A DNA stretch of 64,000 bases. It comes from Spodoptera frugiperda. Taxonomy: Eukaryota; Arthropoda; Insecta; Lepidoptera; Noctuidae. Numbering within the stretch: position 1 is the stretch's first letter; every line of letters begins with the position of its first letter. A model generated the notes under the pieces. The model was not told the origin of the DNA. It did not search any database and was given only the letters and a program-made list of their open reading frames with translations. Positions 1 to 11,359 of the stretch are shown here, piece by piece. The translations under genes were made by a program, and so were the position numbers. The DNA lies in NCBI RefSeq assembly GCF_023101765.2, contig NC_064215.1:6696001-6760000 (forward strand), written 5' to 3'.

Positions 1-1819
1 TGGAGCGGGGAACAATGTCCAGTTTTACATATTCATCGGCTATTAATTCAATTTTCATTGGCGGTTTTCACTCAGCGAGTTGATTTTGGTTCATTTGTCA
101 TTTTTCGCATGAATAATTTTCGGATCTTTGTTTAAACAGTGTTGGCACTTACGTGTCGCTATTTGTGTATTCTCTTTCATATCGAAAACAGTGAGTTTAA
201 TGATTCAATTTATTTGCGTGAAGCGAATTCATTTGATGTGCGCCGAGGAAATTGTATGATTGCAATTTCCTGGCATCGGTAAGTGCTGTTAGTACTTGTA
301 TTAAAGCCATGTTATGAAGTTTTAATTAAAATCATTCGATTAACTGAACATGAAAATTAATCTAGGAAAGTCTTTTAGAATACCTCATTCGTTGTGCTAA
401 GAAAGGAGAGAAAACTAACTGTAAAGTAAGTCGTATAGGTATTTGTTTGCGTTCTAGCTTAAAATATAAAACCTCTTCAAATGACAATGCCAGAATCTCT
501 ATAGAGCTTTGCCCCACTAAAAAACTATATTGTACAGGCATGCCAAATGTAGCATTCTATTGCTACTCTATTAGTGATAACTAAAACCATGTTTAAAAGC
601 CTTTAGAAGTTGCGGTTTTTATGTAAATCTAAGAAAAAAATACCACTTTTAGGTTAAGTACCAGTTTAGGTTAATTGCAGTTATAATGGTAGAAATAATT
701 AAATTAAGTGCTTTATATTATTACAATGCTATCATAGGGTGTTTAGCTATGAAAGGCAGGAATGTTTTCACCAATATCACCTTTAGTAATCCTACTTTTA
801 ATTCATAATCATAACGAAACAACAATGTAAACAGAACAGACAGAGTGAATGTCAAATAATGACTTTTTGGACATAACTGGCGCACGCACGCCAATGACGT
901 TTCGTTACATTTAATCACTAACGTTCAAACACGAAATAATAATTAGAATATGCATTCATTATAATATATATTATAAAAAAATAAATTAACTAACAGTATG
1001 TATTAAAACCAAATTCATATTAAAATCCGTACACGTTACATTAATAAATCTTTTTTTATTGAATAAATCGTTTTCTTCCTCGTGTATGCGTACTAAGAAA
1101 CGCAGATGGTCGCCATAGGAACAGAAAATAGGCCTTGGGTTTTTTAAATTCTTTTTATTTCCTACTTTTTATCCGCAACTTTATCAGAATAATTATTAAG
1201 TAACCAAGGGTCCTATTTTCATTGCATAAATTTTGATTAATTTACTTTTCTTGTACATTTATGAAATTGAGTGGGGCAGGATCTGGCATTGTCATTTTCG
1301 CATGTCGAAAATCAAACAAAATGTTAATAGACCGTCACAATATCCAGACTAATTATTAACAAAAAAACCTTATCAATATTATATAAACCATGGTAGGAAT
1401 TTACGACCTCGCGCTGACACGTTCCGTATTATATTTATTTTGTACAAATAACTAGATACACTATATAATTATGTATACGTGTCGCTATAATTATAAAGAC
1501 AATAAACTGAAATGAATTTCTAACACGCGATTCTATCGATCACAAGAGATTATGATAATTAAATGTTCATTAGTGACTTTTTAAGTCGAGGACGTGAAGA
1601 ACGCAATTATGACAGGAAATCTGACATATTATTATAAAAAATCGACGCTTTAATTATGTATGTATCAAAAGGCTCCGGTTGACTGATTAATTATATGTAA
1701 TTTTTGTGATAAGAATTGTAATTTTGATGCTTATAGTGGGTTAAGTATATAATATTATATTAAAAAAAATGTATGAATAGCTATCTTAATGATTTTTTAA
1801 ATAATAAATACGTAGCTTC
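1..1819. other. No gene recognised; AT-rich intergenic or intronic DNA
   Basis: No convincing coding region on either strand. A consensus-like splice donor (CG|GTAAGT) lies at 279-284 on the plus strand, just after a hairpin with 9-bp arms (246-254 and 263-271). A noncoding first exon ending at 278 is possible, but nothing else supports it. Confidence 0.5.
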
Positions 1820-1820
1820 A

Positions 1821-1898
1821 CACTAGCATTTTCTCCTGTGTCATGTTTCACATTCATATGACTCCCAGACCCGGAACAATAATTTGTGGATCACACGT
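1821..1898 (-). repeat. tRNA-derived SINE family 1, 3' fragment
   Basis: Matches the tail of the SINE at 52281-52449: a block near ATTTTCTCCTGTGTC, then the ACCCAGACCC-like and AATTTGTGGATCACAC blocks. The tRNA-like head with the B box is missing. The copy joins directly to an R1-type LINE tail in the opposite orientation at about 1900. Confidence 0.7.
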
Positions 1899-1899
1899 C

Positions 1900-2080
1900 C
1901 CACAGAGCTATCAGACCACCACAGATGGGGCCCAGCAGGACTGCTGCCGACCTGGAGATGCGAACTGCCTAGCGGGTTACCGGGGCTCCGGCTCGAAAAG
2001 CAAGAGTAGAAATGGCGTAGTTCGTCTAGTTAGGATAGTCTCCCTCTCGTTTCGCTCAAAGCGGGAGAAGTCACTGGACA
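1900..2080 (+). repeat. R1-clade LINE 3' UTR fragment
   Basis: Contains the ordered blocks seen at the end of the LINE at 54657-55599: CAGACCACCACAGATG, then GGTTACCGGGGCTCCGGCTC, then a decayed form of the CGGGAGAAGTCA block. Divergence is high in the middle (1990-2040), so this is an old copy. No target-site duplication is evident. Confidence 0.7.
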
Positions 2081-2630
2081 ATGAAACGGGGTGGGTTTAC
2101 ATAAATATTACATGTAAATGTAACACATTAACAGCCACATATCAAAATCCTAAATTGTATTCCATTTTAGAAGTCATTATTCTACACAGACGAAGTCGCG
2201 GCCGAAACTAGAAATTATTATACTTTGACATAGACTACATAGATACGTATCAAATCTTAAATGTATCATTAGTGCGTAAAAATGACGAAGGGTTCCTTTA
2301 CAATAATTTTCTATGGCTTAAGGTTTGTGTGGTCCGCACAGTTGTTACATGACAAATGGTTGGCATAAGTTAGAAAGATGTGATGCGGGTTTTTCTTTAT
2401 TTACCTTTGCAGAAAGTAGGTCGACGCATGAGGCTGACGTAAATTGTTATAAAATGCCTTTTAAGTTTCATATAAATTTTCCTACTTATGATGTTTGTTT
2501 GCATTGTGTTATTTATTTATTTAATTTGTTAGACCTTTTGGACTTTTACGTTAAAGAAGAAATGAAAATGGTAATTTAGGATAGTAAATTCACTTTGGTA
2601 CACATTATGTTATTTGAATGCACGGAAAAA

Positions 2631-2835
2631 TCACGGTTGGCTTGGTGGCTAAGCAACAGCTGCCGCGCAACGTGTAGCGCGTTCGATTCCCGCACGGAGC
2701 AAATCTTCGTGTGATGTGCAAATTGTTGTTTCGGGTCTCGGTGTGATGTGTATATGAAACTATATGTTTATAAACACACTCACGATACAGGAGAAAATCA
2801 AGAGCGGTTTGGGGAACGTCCTTTAAAAAAAAAAA
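2631..2835 (+). repeat. tRNA-derived SINE family 1, near full length
   Basis: The tRNA-like head has an A-box-like TTGGCTTGGTGGCTAAGC and a B-box GTTCGATTCCCGC at about 2682. Next come the family body (AAATTGTTGTTTCGGGTCT), the CACGATACAGGAGAAAAT block and an A-rich tail at 2824-2835. It is probably transcribed by RNA polymerase III and moved by a partner LINE. It is the most complete plus-strand copy of the family here. Confidence 0.8.
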
Positions 2836-2839
2836 CAAT

Positions 2840-4553
2840 AAACTTAGTCTTATTACCGAGTTAATATTTGAAAATACCCCAAATACGCAACATTTGAATC
2901 AAACCGAAATACCTCGCTTGCCACTTATACACACTCAAAAAACGAGTTCAACTATAATATACTAAACAAATATACTTACAGTATTTAATAAACATATTCC
3001 AAATTAACATTTAAAAAGTTATTCACAGTAAAGTTGGAGAGCGGGCACAACTTCTTGCCAGTTTAAAACTATTCGACTGTTCCGAACGTGTACTTTTTTA
3101 TTTTAAAAGTTATCCAGTGCAGTGCACATGAATGGTTCTACACTTATATTCAGTTAGAGTTGAAAAAATCTTTTTAAAACTGGATAGGGTTAGCAAAGTT
3201 TTAAAATTTTATTTGATAAAGAGACAATACTGTTCATTTTGGTCTTTGTCTGATATACGTGGTTGTTAATATAATTTGATTGAGCTCTTTTGTTCTTCTT
3301 ATTTCTAGAATTCTAGGTGATTTACCCATTATAGACTAAAACAGGGGTAAATAAGAGGTAAACCTTTCGCCATATAAGTACACACCCAAGATACAAAATG
3401 ACTCTCTATCAGGGACAATAAGACAGCAGCAGTGATAATGAACCATACACTTATTACATGCAGATATATTTATACATATCTCTGCAATACGTATGTCTTT
3501 TAATTTTCTTTTTATTTACGTTTAAACTCATTATTCGCTCCTTGCACACAGCGTATACTTCTCTCTGCCACCAATGGTATTAAGTCCGCCTAATGAACGA
3601 TTGTGCATAAAACTTGGATAAATAAATAGATATTTTCAACCCACATGTTCAAAAACAGTAACCAAAATAACAACGAACATTTTTGCAACTACGAGTACAT
3701 ACAGTCTCAGTATTAATCCAAAACAGTCCAGATGCCCCAGTTTCTTTTTTCCGTAACGTACTTACGTATCGGTCGTGTAGAGGCCATCAAATGAATAAAA
3801 TAAAATTCGGTGGATAGTTGGGTCAGACGAATAGGCCCAGTCCACTAGTGTTTGAATATTTAATGCTCTAGCATTCGGCATTCGGCCCTGCATCGGGTAT
3901 GAGACACATTGACAGCAGTTATCTCGGCTAATACACATTTGAGCGGCATTTGCAAGTTAAATTTAGATACGTTCGACAGACGTATCTATTAAATGTAACG
4001 ACATCTGCCTATTTATTCGATTGAAGCGGTTAATACATGATTTGATGCCTGCAAGTTGAAATTGCCTGGTATTTGGACGGAAACTGTAATATGTATGTAG
4101 TCAGGAAATGGTATGAAGTTTTTTGTTGTTTCTGAAGTAAAATGGGGGCTTTTAGAGGTCCGCTTTGGAGTGTTCTACTAGAATTTTTATGTTAGAAACG
4201 TAGGTTGGTATAGTTTTTGTGACATGCGAACCAAGTACGTGTACGAGTCGTACATACGTGTGTACATGTATGTATATGTATATGTCAACGTACTCGTACC
4301 AATCTTACAAGACAACAGTTCAATCTTAATATTGAAATCCATTATTAAAGTATGGTAAAGTGAATGGGTAGTAACAAACCTTTCAATAATGAAATTACAT
4401 ATTTTTACTGTATAGTTTGGGATAGTATGGTAATGTTAATTTGTTATGGTTTGATGTTAGTATAGTATGGTTATCTTTAATTCTTTTATTTAATTTAAAG
4501 GGTAAACTATAATAAGATGTAGAAGACCTAATCATAAAAATCGGTACTACGGA
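2840..4553. other. No gene recognised
   Basis: AT-rich sequence with frequent stops in all frames. A loose GTAC/ATGT-rich patch at 4225-4300 is the only local oddity. No repeat family was recognised. Confidence 0.5.
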
Positions 4554-4707
4554 TTTAGTACGGTACGAATTTGTTGTACATTTAACGAAAACGAAACGTT
4601 ACCGCGCTTGGTACTCGTGATTGGCCGGCTCCAATGAACTAACCAATCAGAACGCCAAACGCGGTCTCTTTTCGATCTCATTAAACGTAAAACCAACTCG
4701 TACTAAG
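4554..4707. mobile_element. MITE family A, copy 1 (about 155 bp, palindromic)
   Basis: The left end begins TTTAGTACGG and the right end finishes CGTACTAAG. The arms are imperfect inverted repeats that run through a GTTTAACGaAAACGAAAC-like block and its complement TTTCGATCTCATTAAACGT. The centre has two CCAAT-type boxes (TGATTGGCC and AACCAATCAGA). Related copies lie at 29585-29730 and 47162-47316. It encodes no transposase. Confidence 0.7.
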
Positions 4708-6289
4708 GGTACTGAACCGTTCAAGTAAAAGGGGTATCAGACTGACTTTTTCAAGTATTTTCATTTATTTTTATTCTCAGCTAGTATTAACAGTTGTTTT
4801 GCACCGTGTTACAGGTGTTGCTAACTGCTGTAGTTTTCTTGGCTGAAAACTTTTTTGTTGAATAAATGTTTTTATTTCAACTGCAAAAGTGTTTATTTTT
4901 CTTTGTGAATTTTCGGTATCAAAAGTTAGAGTGCTTGCGTTTAGTGATAAAAAAAACTAATTGTTGACAACATCTGGAAGGCTTAGACAAAATAAAATTT
5001 TAGACTTAATTTTATAGATTTTATTTGATAAAAATTATTTACAGCCAACAGAAGACTAGAATAAAAAAATATTCAAAACAGTTATTAAATTCGTTTATTT
5101 CTAAATGCAACGTTTTTAGTACGGTAGTCTAGTAAGACTAGAATAAAAAAATTATTAAAAGTCTGTTATTATTAGTTTATTACTAAATGAAATATGTTAA
5201 ATACTCTAGTTCTAAGAAAAACAATGCTCTTTCAATGTACTACATATATAGTATTCCCATTTACGCAAAAGCTGGCATTAAGCTATGTTATACGTGACTT
5301 CCTATTAAAAATACAGATAGTTTTTCTCACAGAACGGCTTTACGACGAGGTCCCATTTCTATTAAGATAGGAATGAAACATCGTCGCCGATCGCTGCGGT
5401 AGATTTATACGGCACGACACGATTGTGGTATGACACAATATGAATGTGCTATAAAAACAATAATTTTGACCATTTTAGTAGGCTATTATTTATAAATTTT
5501 TACGTGAATCGAAAATGGAAACTTATTAGCTCAATAAAGTTGTTATACATAAAAGAACACTATATTTTACAACTTGCTAAGTAGCGGTAATTGAAGAACC
5601 TAATAAAACAGTCATGAATTTTCAAAAAACAAATAAAATTTTTATCTTTGATGTATAAATTGCACATGCACTCACATGTGTATTAAATAAGTAAATAGGT
5701 TTTTAAAGAACATGTAATTGCCTCAAGTGTTACAAGCATATGATGCTTCGCCACGGTAATATACTTACCATCAGGTCGGGTGATTTTTGCCACCGTAGTG
5801 ATACCAAAAATATCGTGTCGTACTTATATCGTCTAAGTTAAAATTATAAAAAGCTTCCTTACGATCGCGTAAGGATGGTGATAATATTCAACGACCATAA
5901 TACCACTATCAAAAGTCTTTATATCTATTTAGCTTCTATCTACCCCGTTAAGTAGTTCTCTTGCCATTACCCTATTTTTACCCTCCCAGATTACCCCTTA
6001 GACTATAAGATCATAGCGTAGACATGCTTCTTTAGTTCATAGATAATAATATTTTGGTTGTGGTTTTCTGTCTTATAGTTTCGGTCGAGGGGTAGCGAGT
6101 ATGAATAGAAAATGAGGTTTTCGATCAAATTGCTTTTTTAATTTTCAATAGTAGTGTCTAATAAGTAATTATGTAAAGTGTTTTGATAATATGTATACTT
6201 GTCCTTGGTTGCAATATTACTTGTGTGTATAATAAAAGTATCATAACTGATGGAACTTTGTATAATGAAATACTAACAATTTAATAATT
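4708..6289. other. No gene recognised
   Basis: AT-rich. A short palindrome at 5857-5874 (CCTTACG-ATCG-CGTAAGG) stands out. Nothing coding is supported. Confidence 0.5.
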
Positions 6290-7050
6290 TCGACACCAGC
6301 AATTTATACTACGCTAACTCAAAAAAGCGTACATTTACAGTAGAGGCGTTTAAAGGGAAAAACGTATACTTTTACATTTATTATAGATACTTTTTTGAAA
6401 TTTGGTATGCTTAATATTTAATGTATTCATTGTACCATATCCATATTTATATTACCTTAATTATTTCTATTTTTTGATTTAGCCCAAGTTAGCCGTATGT
6501 AAACGTAATTCATCAAAAAAATGTTACATCTTTACACGTCTAACTTATGTTAGCAATAGTTTAGTACGGGAGGTTAGTGCATGATCAATCATCTGATGCA
6601 TATTTCAATATTTTTATAAAGAACATGTACTTACTTACAAAAAGAATAGTCAACGTACCATTAATAAACTAATTAATACGTTAACACATAAGTTTTACTA
6701 TGTAAATTAGTCGCTTAAGTATTTCATTTTACAAATGAACAAGTGTACAGTATGTATAGTAATCACACGAACGCACTAAACTACGCTAACTATGAGTTAG
6801 TGCAGTGTTGCACGGACTTTGACCAAAGTGATTCCCGTGCACACTGTCGCTAATAATAGTTGGCGTAATATAAAGCGAGTGATTTCAAAAAGTACCTTTA
6901 CTTAGCGTTTTATAAGATTTGTAACTTTCTTATTTTTGCATATTTCTTCTCATTCTTTTTATGACGGATGTAAACACATATTTTGTACTTGGCATAAAAA
7001 AACGTTTTTTCCAAATTTCGAGTTAGCGCAGTATAAATTGCTGGTGTCGA
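6290..7050. mobile_element. Unclassified 761-bp element with 31-bp terminal inverted repeats
   Basis: The ends 6290-6320 and 7020-7050 are inverted repeats starting TCGACACCAGCAATTTATAC, with one mismatch over 31 bp. The motif ACGCTAAC or its complement (GTTAGYGC) recurs at the termini and again near 6780-6800, giving subterminal and internal repeats. Flanks 6280-6289 and 7051-7060 match at 8 of 10 positions and may be a diverged 9-10-bp target-site duplication, which would suit a Mutator-like element. No coding capacity, so non-autonomous. The superfamily is unknown. Confidence 0.75.
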
Positions 7051-7233
7051 TTTGATAACTCCTTATATGTTTTGTGTAACATGTATGTGGGAGTTGTATA
7101 CATGTATGTTAAAGTATATTTATTTATTTATAGATAGATATATTCATTTATAAATAAAATATGTATATAAATAGTTAATGTATAGCATGTTACCATACTC
7201 CAATGTTCTAGCCTACCATGTCTTGTTTCTAAA

Positions 7234-7630
7234 GGTCTCAGCACACATATGGGATCGGAAAGGGATCGTAACCGTAACGCCTTTCGCCTCGCTGTCAACC
7301 AGGCGTCAACCTACCATATGCACGTTAACGAAAGCGTATCAGCAGCGCCTGTACGTCAACTCGGCTACGGCTAGGCGACACCGACTTTCTAACACGATAT
7401 TAGTCTTACGGAGAGACGTAAGCGAGATATCGGTACGGAGAACACGTAAGCGCGGGGACGATGAGCCGTAAGCGCGGGAATTCAAGTTCGGAGCCTGTTC
7501 CGAGGCGAGGGTCGATTACGTTATTATTCCGATTAGAGTAACGTTGCAGTAGGGAGTTTAATACAAACCATTCTGATACGGCGAGGCGATACGGTGAGAT
7601 CCCTTTCCGATCCCTATGTGTGCTGAGACC
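7234..7630. mobile_element. CpG-rich 397-bp MITE with about 33-bp terminal inverted repeats
   Basis: The left end (7234-7267) and the complement of the right end (7598-7630) both start GGTCTCAGCACACATA and continue through GGATCGGAAAGGGATC, differing by one inserted base. The interior is rich in CG dinucleotides, unlike its surroundings, and has no open transposase. The 8-bp flanks (7226-7233 and 7631-7638) match at 6 of 8 positions, weakly consistent with an hAT-type insertion. Confidence 0.8.
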
Positions 7631-7749
7631 CTTCTTAAGGTATAGTGGGATAAAATACCCTAAGTATTAACTTTCGCATCAAAGTACATTTCATGAGGAT
7701 ACTTACATAAGGATACCATTTTGTTCTGAAAACAATTGCTTAGGTCTAG

Positions 7750-7790
7750 GTTAAGTAACCATTCAATAACTCTGAGTACGGCGGTTAGTT
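7750..7790. repeat. Half copy of MITE family G
   Basis: Shares AAGTAACCATT and CTGAGTACGGCGGTTAG with the right half of the element at 58196-58317. The left inverted arm is not recognisable here. Confidence 0.5.
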
Positions 7791-7799
7791 CGTCTTGTA

Positions 7800-8427
7800 C
7801 TACAGTTTATGCAAAAGTAGATATTAAATAAATAATGTTGCGAAGTAATTTTTACCAATTTCAACCGTCTTTATCACATCGATTACGTATTAATTAATTA
7901 ACAGTAATATTTTCATGCATGTTGATTCATGCAGCCCTGTATTTATAATTATCCTAAATAATAATAAAACTAGTTTGTTGGCCAACATCTACCTAAACTT
8001 CAGTTTATCCCACCACAGTTCTATTACGCCGATGATCGGTGACACGCACCATGTTTGAGCGTTCGGTTAGTGCATAATCTTGTCGCATGAACAGGCAAAT
8101 ATACACAGCAGAGGGGTCGCTAGAGGCTGGTTTAACCCGTTCTATTTAGGTGAATAAATAATTAATACACCTCCCCTCTCCCTGTTCTAGAATAGATAGC
8201 TAGATATAATGTTGTATTTGTCTCATTAGACGAGTTAGTAAGTGTGATTGAACAATCTTAAAGTATTATTATGTTTTAGATTGCCAACATTTACAGTTAT
8301 AAAAATATTAAGGGCCATTATATAAGTAAGTAAGTATGCCTCAAACGGACTAATGGAAAAACTGGTGAAAACTAATTAAGTATTGCATTTTGATTAGTAT
8401 ACTTAATAGGTTTATATGATTGTACTC
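7800..8427. other. No gene recognised
   Basis: No coding region or known repeat was seen. Confidence 0.4.
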
Positions 8428-8569
8428 TTTTTTTAAAGGAGGAAAATCATTCTATTATTTCTACAGTCCCGCCTTGGGCGAGGCGAGAGAGAGTGTCGGA
8501 CTATTACTGACTAAAAACCACTTCTTCTGATTTTCGAGCCGGAGCCCTGGTAACCTGCTAGGCAGTTCA
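8428..8569 (-). repeat. R1-clade LINE 3' UTR fragment
   Basis: On the minus strand it reads GGTTACC-like, GGGCTCCGGCTCGAAAA, a 'TTAGTCAGTAA' block, the CTCGCCCAAGGCGGGA block and an A-rich end (poly-T at 8428-8435 on plus). This is the same layout as the last 140 bp of the LINE at 54657-55599. Confidence 0.75.
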
Positions 8570-8574
8570 GGGTG

Positions 8575-9700
8575 AATATCTTAAATACTCGTAAAATCTT
8601 ATAAAAAAAACTCGTTAGCAGACGCTTACCTACATTGAAATTCCCAACCAGAAATATAAAACAGATATTATTTTTAAACACACAACCGTATAAATTTTCA
8701 CCAATTAAAAACTACTGCGACACGGCATAAAGGCTTTTACCTCTAAACCCGCAAAGATAAACATTCAAGCTCGTTGAATAAATAAAAACTCGGGTCAAAT
8801 TTCGTGTTTATAACGCGAAGGAAATTCAAAAATATACATATTTTTTAATGGAACGTTACTGCGGTGCTAAATGCACGGCACGGTATGAAATTACGTGGTT
8901 ACCAGCGCCGAAGAGTTATGTTGTATTTGTTTCAGCCTGATATAGTAATTTCCCAGTTCTTTCGGCGCATTTTCATCTTTGCTATGTTTTAGTATGGGTT
9001 TCATGGTTGGAAATGATTTCTGTGAGGGTGGTATCTTTTTGTTTGTTAATTATCTGAAATCGGAAATGTTGTTTAGAGGTACTCGTGGCTAATTAATGGC
9101 CGCAATATTGTGTTTTTTATTTAAGCATAAGTTAAAAATCTACGTCAAACTAATTCTTAAAAAGTTATTAGCAACATATATGTATGAACACAGTATACAA
9201 ACACACGTTTTACTTTTCATGGAACCGGCAGGTATAATTAACCGATCAGTACATCCATTACTTGCCACAGGCCATTACTCGATGTACATCAAAACGCCCA
9301 TATTCTGTACCCCATTTCACAATAATTGAGCCACAAAATTATACAAAAATATACTATTAACCTCGAATGCGTATTTACTCAGTAATTTCGGTTAAGTATA
9401 GATTTTCGTCACAAAAGCCACCCAATAATTGCAGCGGCGACGAGATCGTTATCGTTGACGCTTTCCCACCTAAATTGTTGAATTAAACCTCAAAATACCG
9501 ACCCATTTCTTGTTCCGCTAAAAAGCTACGTTTAACGTTTCAAATTAAAAAATAAACACAACGTTCATTTTATGTTTTAAAAGACTTTCTAAAGGATACA
9601 GTTTTATAAAATACTGCGAGCAATTACGACTGCGTCGTAGTTACGAATTTAAAAATTCCAGTACAATGACTGCACAAAAGTGCAAAGAAAGCTCGCACAA
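8575..9700. other. Intergenic sequence upstream of the 9927 gene
   Basis: No gene or recognised repeat. It presumably carries the promoter of the membrane-protein gene near its right end, but I cannot point to a TATA box. Confidence 0.4.
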
Positions 9701-9926
9701 AGAGATTTGAAAGCATCTGCAGCTTGGGCACAGCTTTGGACTGCAAATTACAACTGAGATAAACAGTGGCTATGCGCCGAGCCGCGACGCCGCCGCTACG
9801 TCTACGCCAGTTCGTAGCGGCAGCACGTAGCGAGCGGACGCCCGTAGCCCGTCGTAGCGAGCGACTACGCCGGCGCGGTATGTACGAACCAGCACAGTGC
9901 GTCCGCAAACATAAACAAATTGTGAT
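9700..9926 (+). promoter_or_regulatory. CpG-rich leader / probable promoter-proximal region
   Basis: Between about 9770 and 9890 the sequence turns sharply GC- and CpG-rich in an otherwise AT-rich window. It carries repeated GTAGCGAGCG-type units (for example near 9827 and 9854). It immediately precedes the 173-codon ORF, which suggests a 5' UTR or core promoter. CAGT initiator-like motifs occur at 9764 and 9895. The true transcription start cannot be fixed from sequence alone. Confidence 0.5.
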
Positions 9927-9930
9927 ATGA
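9772..9930 (+). CDS. Arginine-rich 52-codon upstream ORF
   Basis: Starts at ATG 9772-9774 and stops at TGA 9928-9930 with no in-frame stop. The TGA overlaps the next gene's ATG (9927-9929) as ATGA. The product would be very basic: it opens MRRAATPPLRLRQF and contains further Arg clusters (ARR, RLRRRG). The arginine content follows directly from the CpG-rich repeat reading CGT/CGC/CGG/CGA, so it may be compositional and not selected. If transcribed, ribosomes finishing this ORF would end exactly on the main start codon, which suggests reinitiation or repression of the downstream ORF. Whether the leader is part of the mRNA is inference. Confidence 0.35.
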   Translation: MRRAATPPLRLRQFVAAARSERTPVARRSERLRRRGMYEPAQCVRKHKQIVI

Positions 9931-10448
9931 GTTGTGCGTCTCCGAGTGTAGTATTCCGACTAACTCTCCTCATATTAACTTTTATAGTGTCGTGTACATT
10001 TGTCGCCAGTTTGGTGTGGTTATTGCGAACAAGTGGCTCCGCTAGCCAATATGAGAATTATTACTTGTCGAGAATTAATATAAGCGCCGTTAAGAGCGAC
10101 AGTAACAATATTTCGACGACGCCGCCTGTATCGGACCATTATAAAGACTTGATTAAAATAGAAATAGCGATGCGGCGGGTGGAAGAAAACAGTAGAAGAT
10201 TAAAAGAGTATACAAAGTCGTTGTTATGGGATAACAAGGACAAGTCTTTGTGGTGTGTGTTGTTCAAAGAGAATGGGAGGATGGAGAAGTCGTTGCGTGG
10301 AGGGAAGAACAGGCATACGATTGACGAGAAGTATATTCGGACGTTGAGGGAACAGAAAATGAGAGAAGCCCTGATACACTTGAGGCATCACGGGGCCCAC
10401 CACCGGCGGAGACCCGACGTCCTTCCAAACCTGCCCTACATCAAATAA
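9927..10448 (+). CDS. Single-exon small membrane-anchored protein, function unknown
   Basis: This 173-residue ORF is the best gene in the window. Residues 10-33 form one strongly hydrophobic helix (LTLLILTFIVSCTFVASLVW) after a short N-terminus, as in a signal anchor or uncleaved signal peptide. The rest would face the lumen or outside. Sequons N51-I-S and N61-I-S lie just after the anchor. Residues 74-100 look like a charged amphipathic helix or coiled coil (IEIAMRRVEENSRRLKEY). The tail is basic, has a His/Arg cluster (HLRHHGAHHRRR, residues 151-162) and ends PNLPYIK. Codon use and the CpG-rich leader differ from flanking DNA. A uORF overlaps the start as ATGA. I do not recognise the family; a furin-like or enzymatic motif is not visible. 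A longer spliced form cannot be excluded. Confidence 0.7.
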   Translation: MSCASPSVVFRLTLLILTFIVSCTFVASLVWLLRTSGSASQYENYYLSRINISAVKSDSNNISTTPPVSDHYKDLIKIEIAMRRVEENSRRLKEYTKSLLWDNKDKSLWCVLFKENGRMEKSLRGGKNRHTIDEKYIRTLREQKMREALIHLRHHGAHHRRRPDVLPNLPYIK

Positions 10449-10900
10449 ATAGCTGTTTATTGAACAACGTTTCGCGGAAATTGCCTCGGATTCTCTACGG
10501 AACAATTTCGCACTAAAATATGATGTTCAACTGAAATTGTTGTGCTGGAAAATGATTCAAATTATATATAAACAATTCGTATAAATTCCGATACAATTTC
10601 GGCTGTGTCGCGCGGAGACGATATTAACGATAGTATGTTGTGAATATTTTGTACGTCGATATAATGTAAATGACTGTATCCATTGTGTAAATATGTAATG
10701 TTATCATACGTGTAAATACGATACGGCACAATAGAATAAATGTTTGTTGACTTCAGACAATATATCAAAGTAACGTCACGAGTAGTTCGATTTGTTTTGT
10801 TAAGTTTATGAACATTTCGACCATTAATATATACGTAGAAAGGTATAATACAAAATTGTAATTCAGTATATTCTTTCTGTCCTTGTTTTTGAAATATTTC

Positions 10901-10906
10901 AATAAA
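10901..10906 (+). terminator. Candidate polyadenylation signal AATAAA
   Basis: A canonical hexamer 453 bp after the stop codon of the 173-residue ORF, and the nearest well-spaced candidate. Confidence 0.35.
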
Positions 10907-11220
10907 TAACAATGATAGTTAAGCACATGAAATATTTTGCTAATATAACCAATTTATCATTAACCAATCATAATTATGAATTCTTGAAACTTCATTAACA
11001 ATAGATATAATGTATAAACCAATTTGTGTATAAAATGTATTTATAAATATCTGTGATTATGATGATTTCGGCCTAATTAATTTATTGTTAACTCTTTATA
11101 ATATGTTTGACTGAAATTTTGTATAGTTTTGATTCTGGTTCGTACTTTATTATATAGTGTTAGACAAAAATAGTACAGTAGTTAAATGTGATTGTTTTTT
11201 TCTTTTTTAAACTTTGTACA

Positions 11221-11359
11221 CACTAGTATTTTCTCCTGTGTCGAGAGTGCGTTTATAAATAACAATTTATAGGATCAAGAGTTGCTCTGTGCGGGAATCG
11301 AACCCGATACACACTGCTCGGCAGCCGGTTGCTCAGCTACCATGCCAACAGTGCAGTCA
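11221..11359 (-). repeat. tRNA-derived SINE family 1
   Basis: On the minus strand it has the GACTGCAC(T)GTTGGC head, the B box GGTTCGATTCCCGCAC, GAGCAACTC and the ACACAGGAGAAAATAC tail block. The middle body (TTGTTTCGGGTCT) is deleted. It sits in the presumed 3' UTR of the membrane-protein gene, antisense to it. Confidence 0.75.

Noticed and set aside
1843..2211. 122-codon open frame
   Set aside because: It lies across a SINE1 tail and an R1 LINE tail; the residues derive from repeat sequence.
7178..7471. 97-codon open frame
   Set aside because: Most of it falls in the CpG-rich MITE and includes its terminal repeat.
9624..9973. Two minus-strand open frames over the CpG-rich leader
   Set aside because: Arginine/alanine-rich shadows of the CG-repeat; no support for antisense coding.
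10224..10505. Minus-strand frame inside the membrane-protein gene
   Set aside because: Shadow of the 173-residue ORF.
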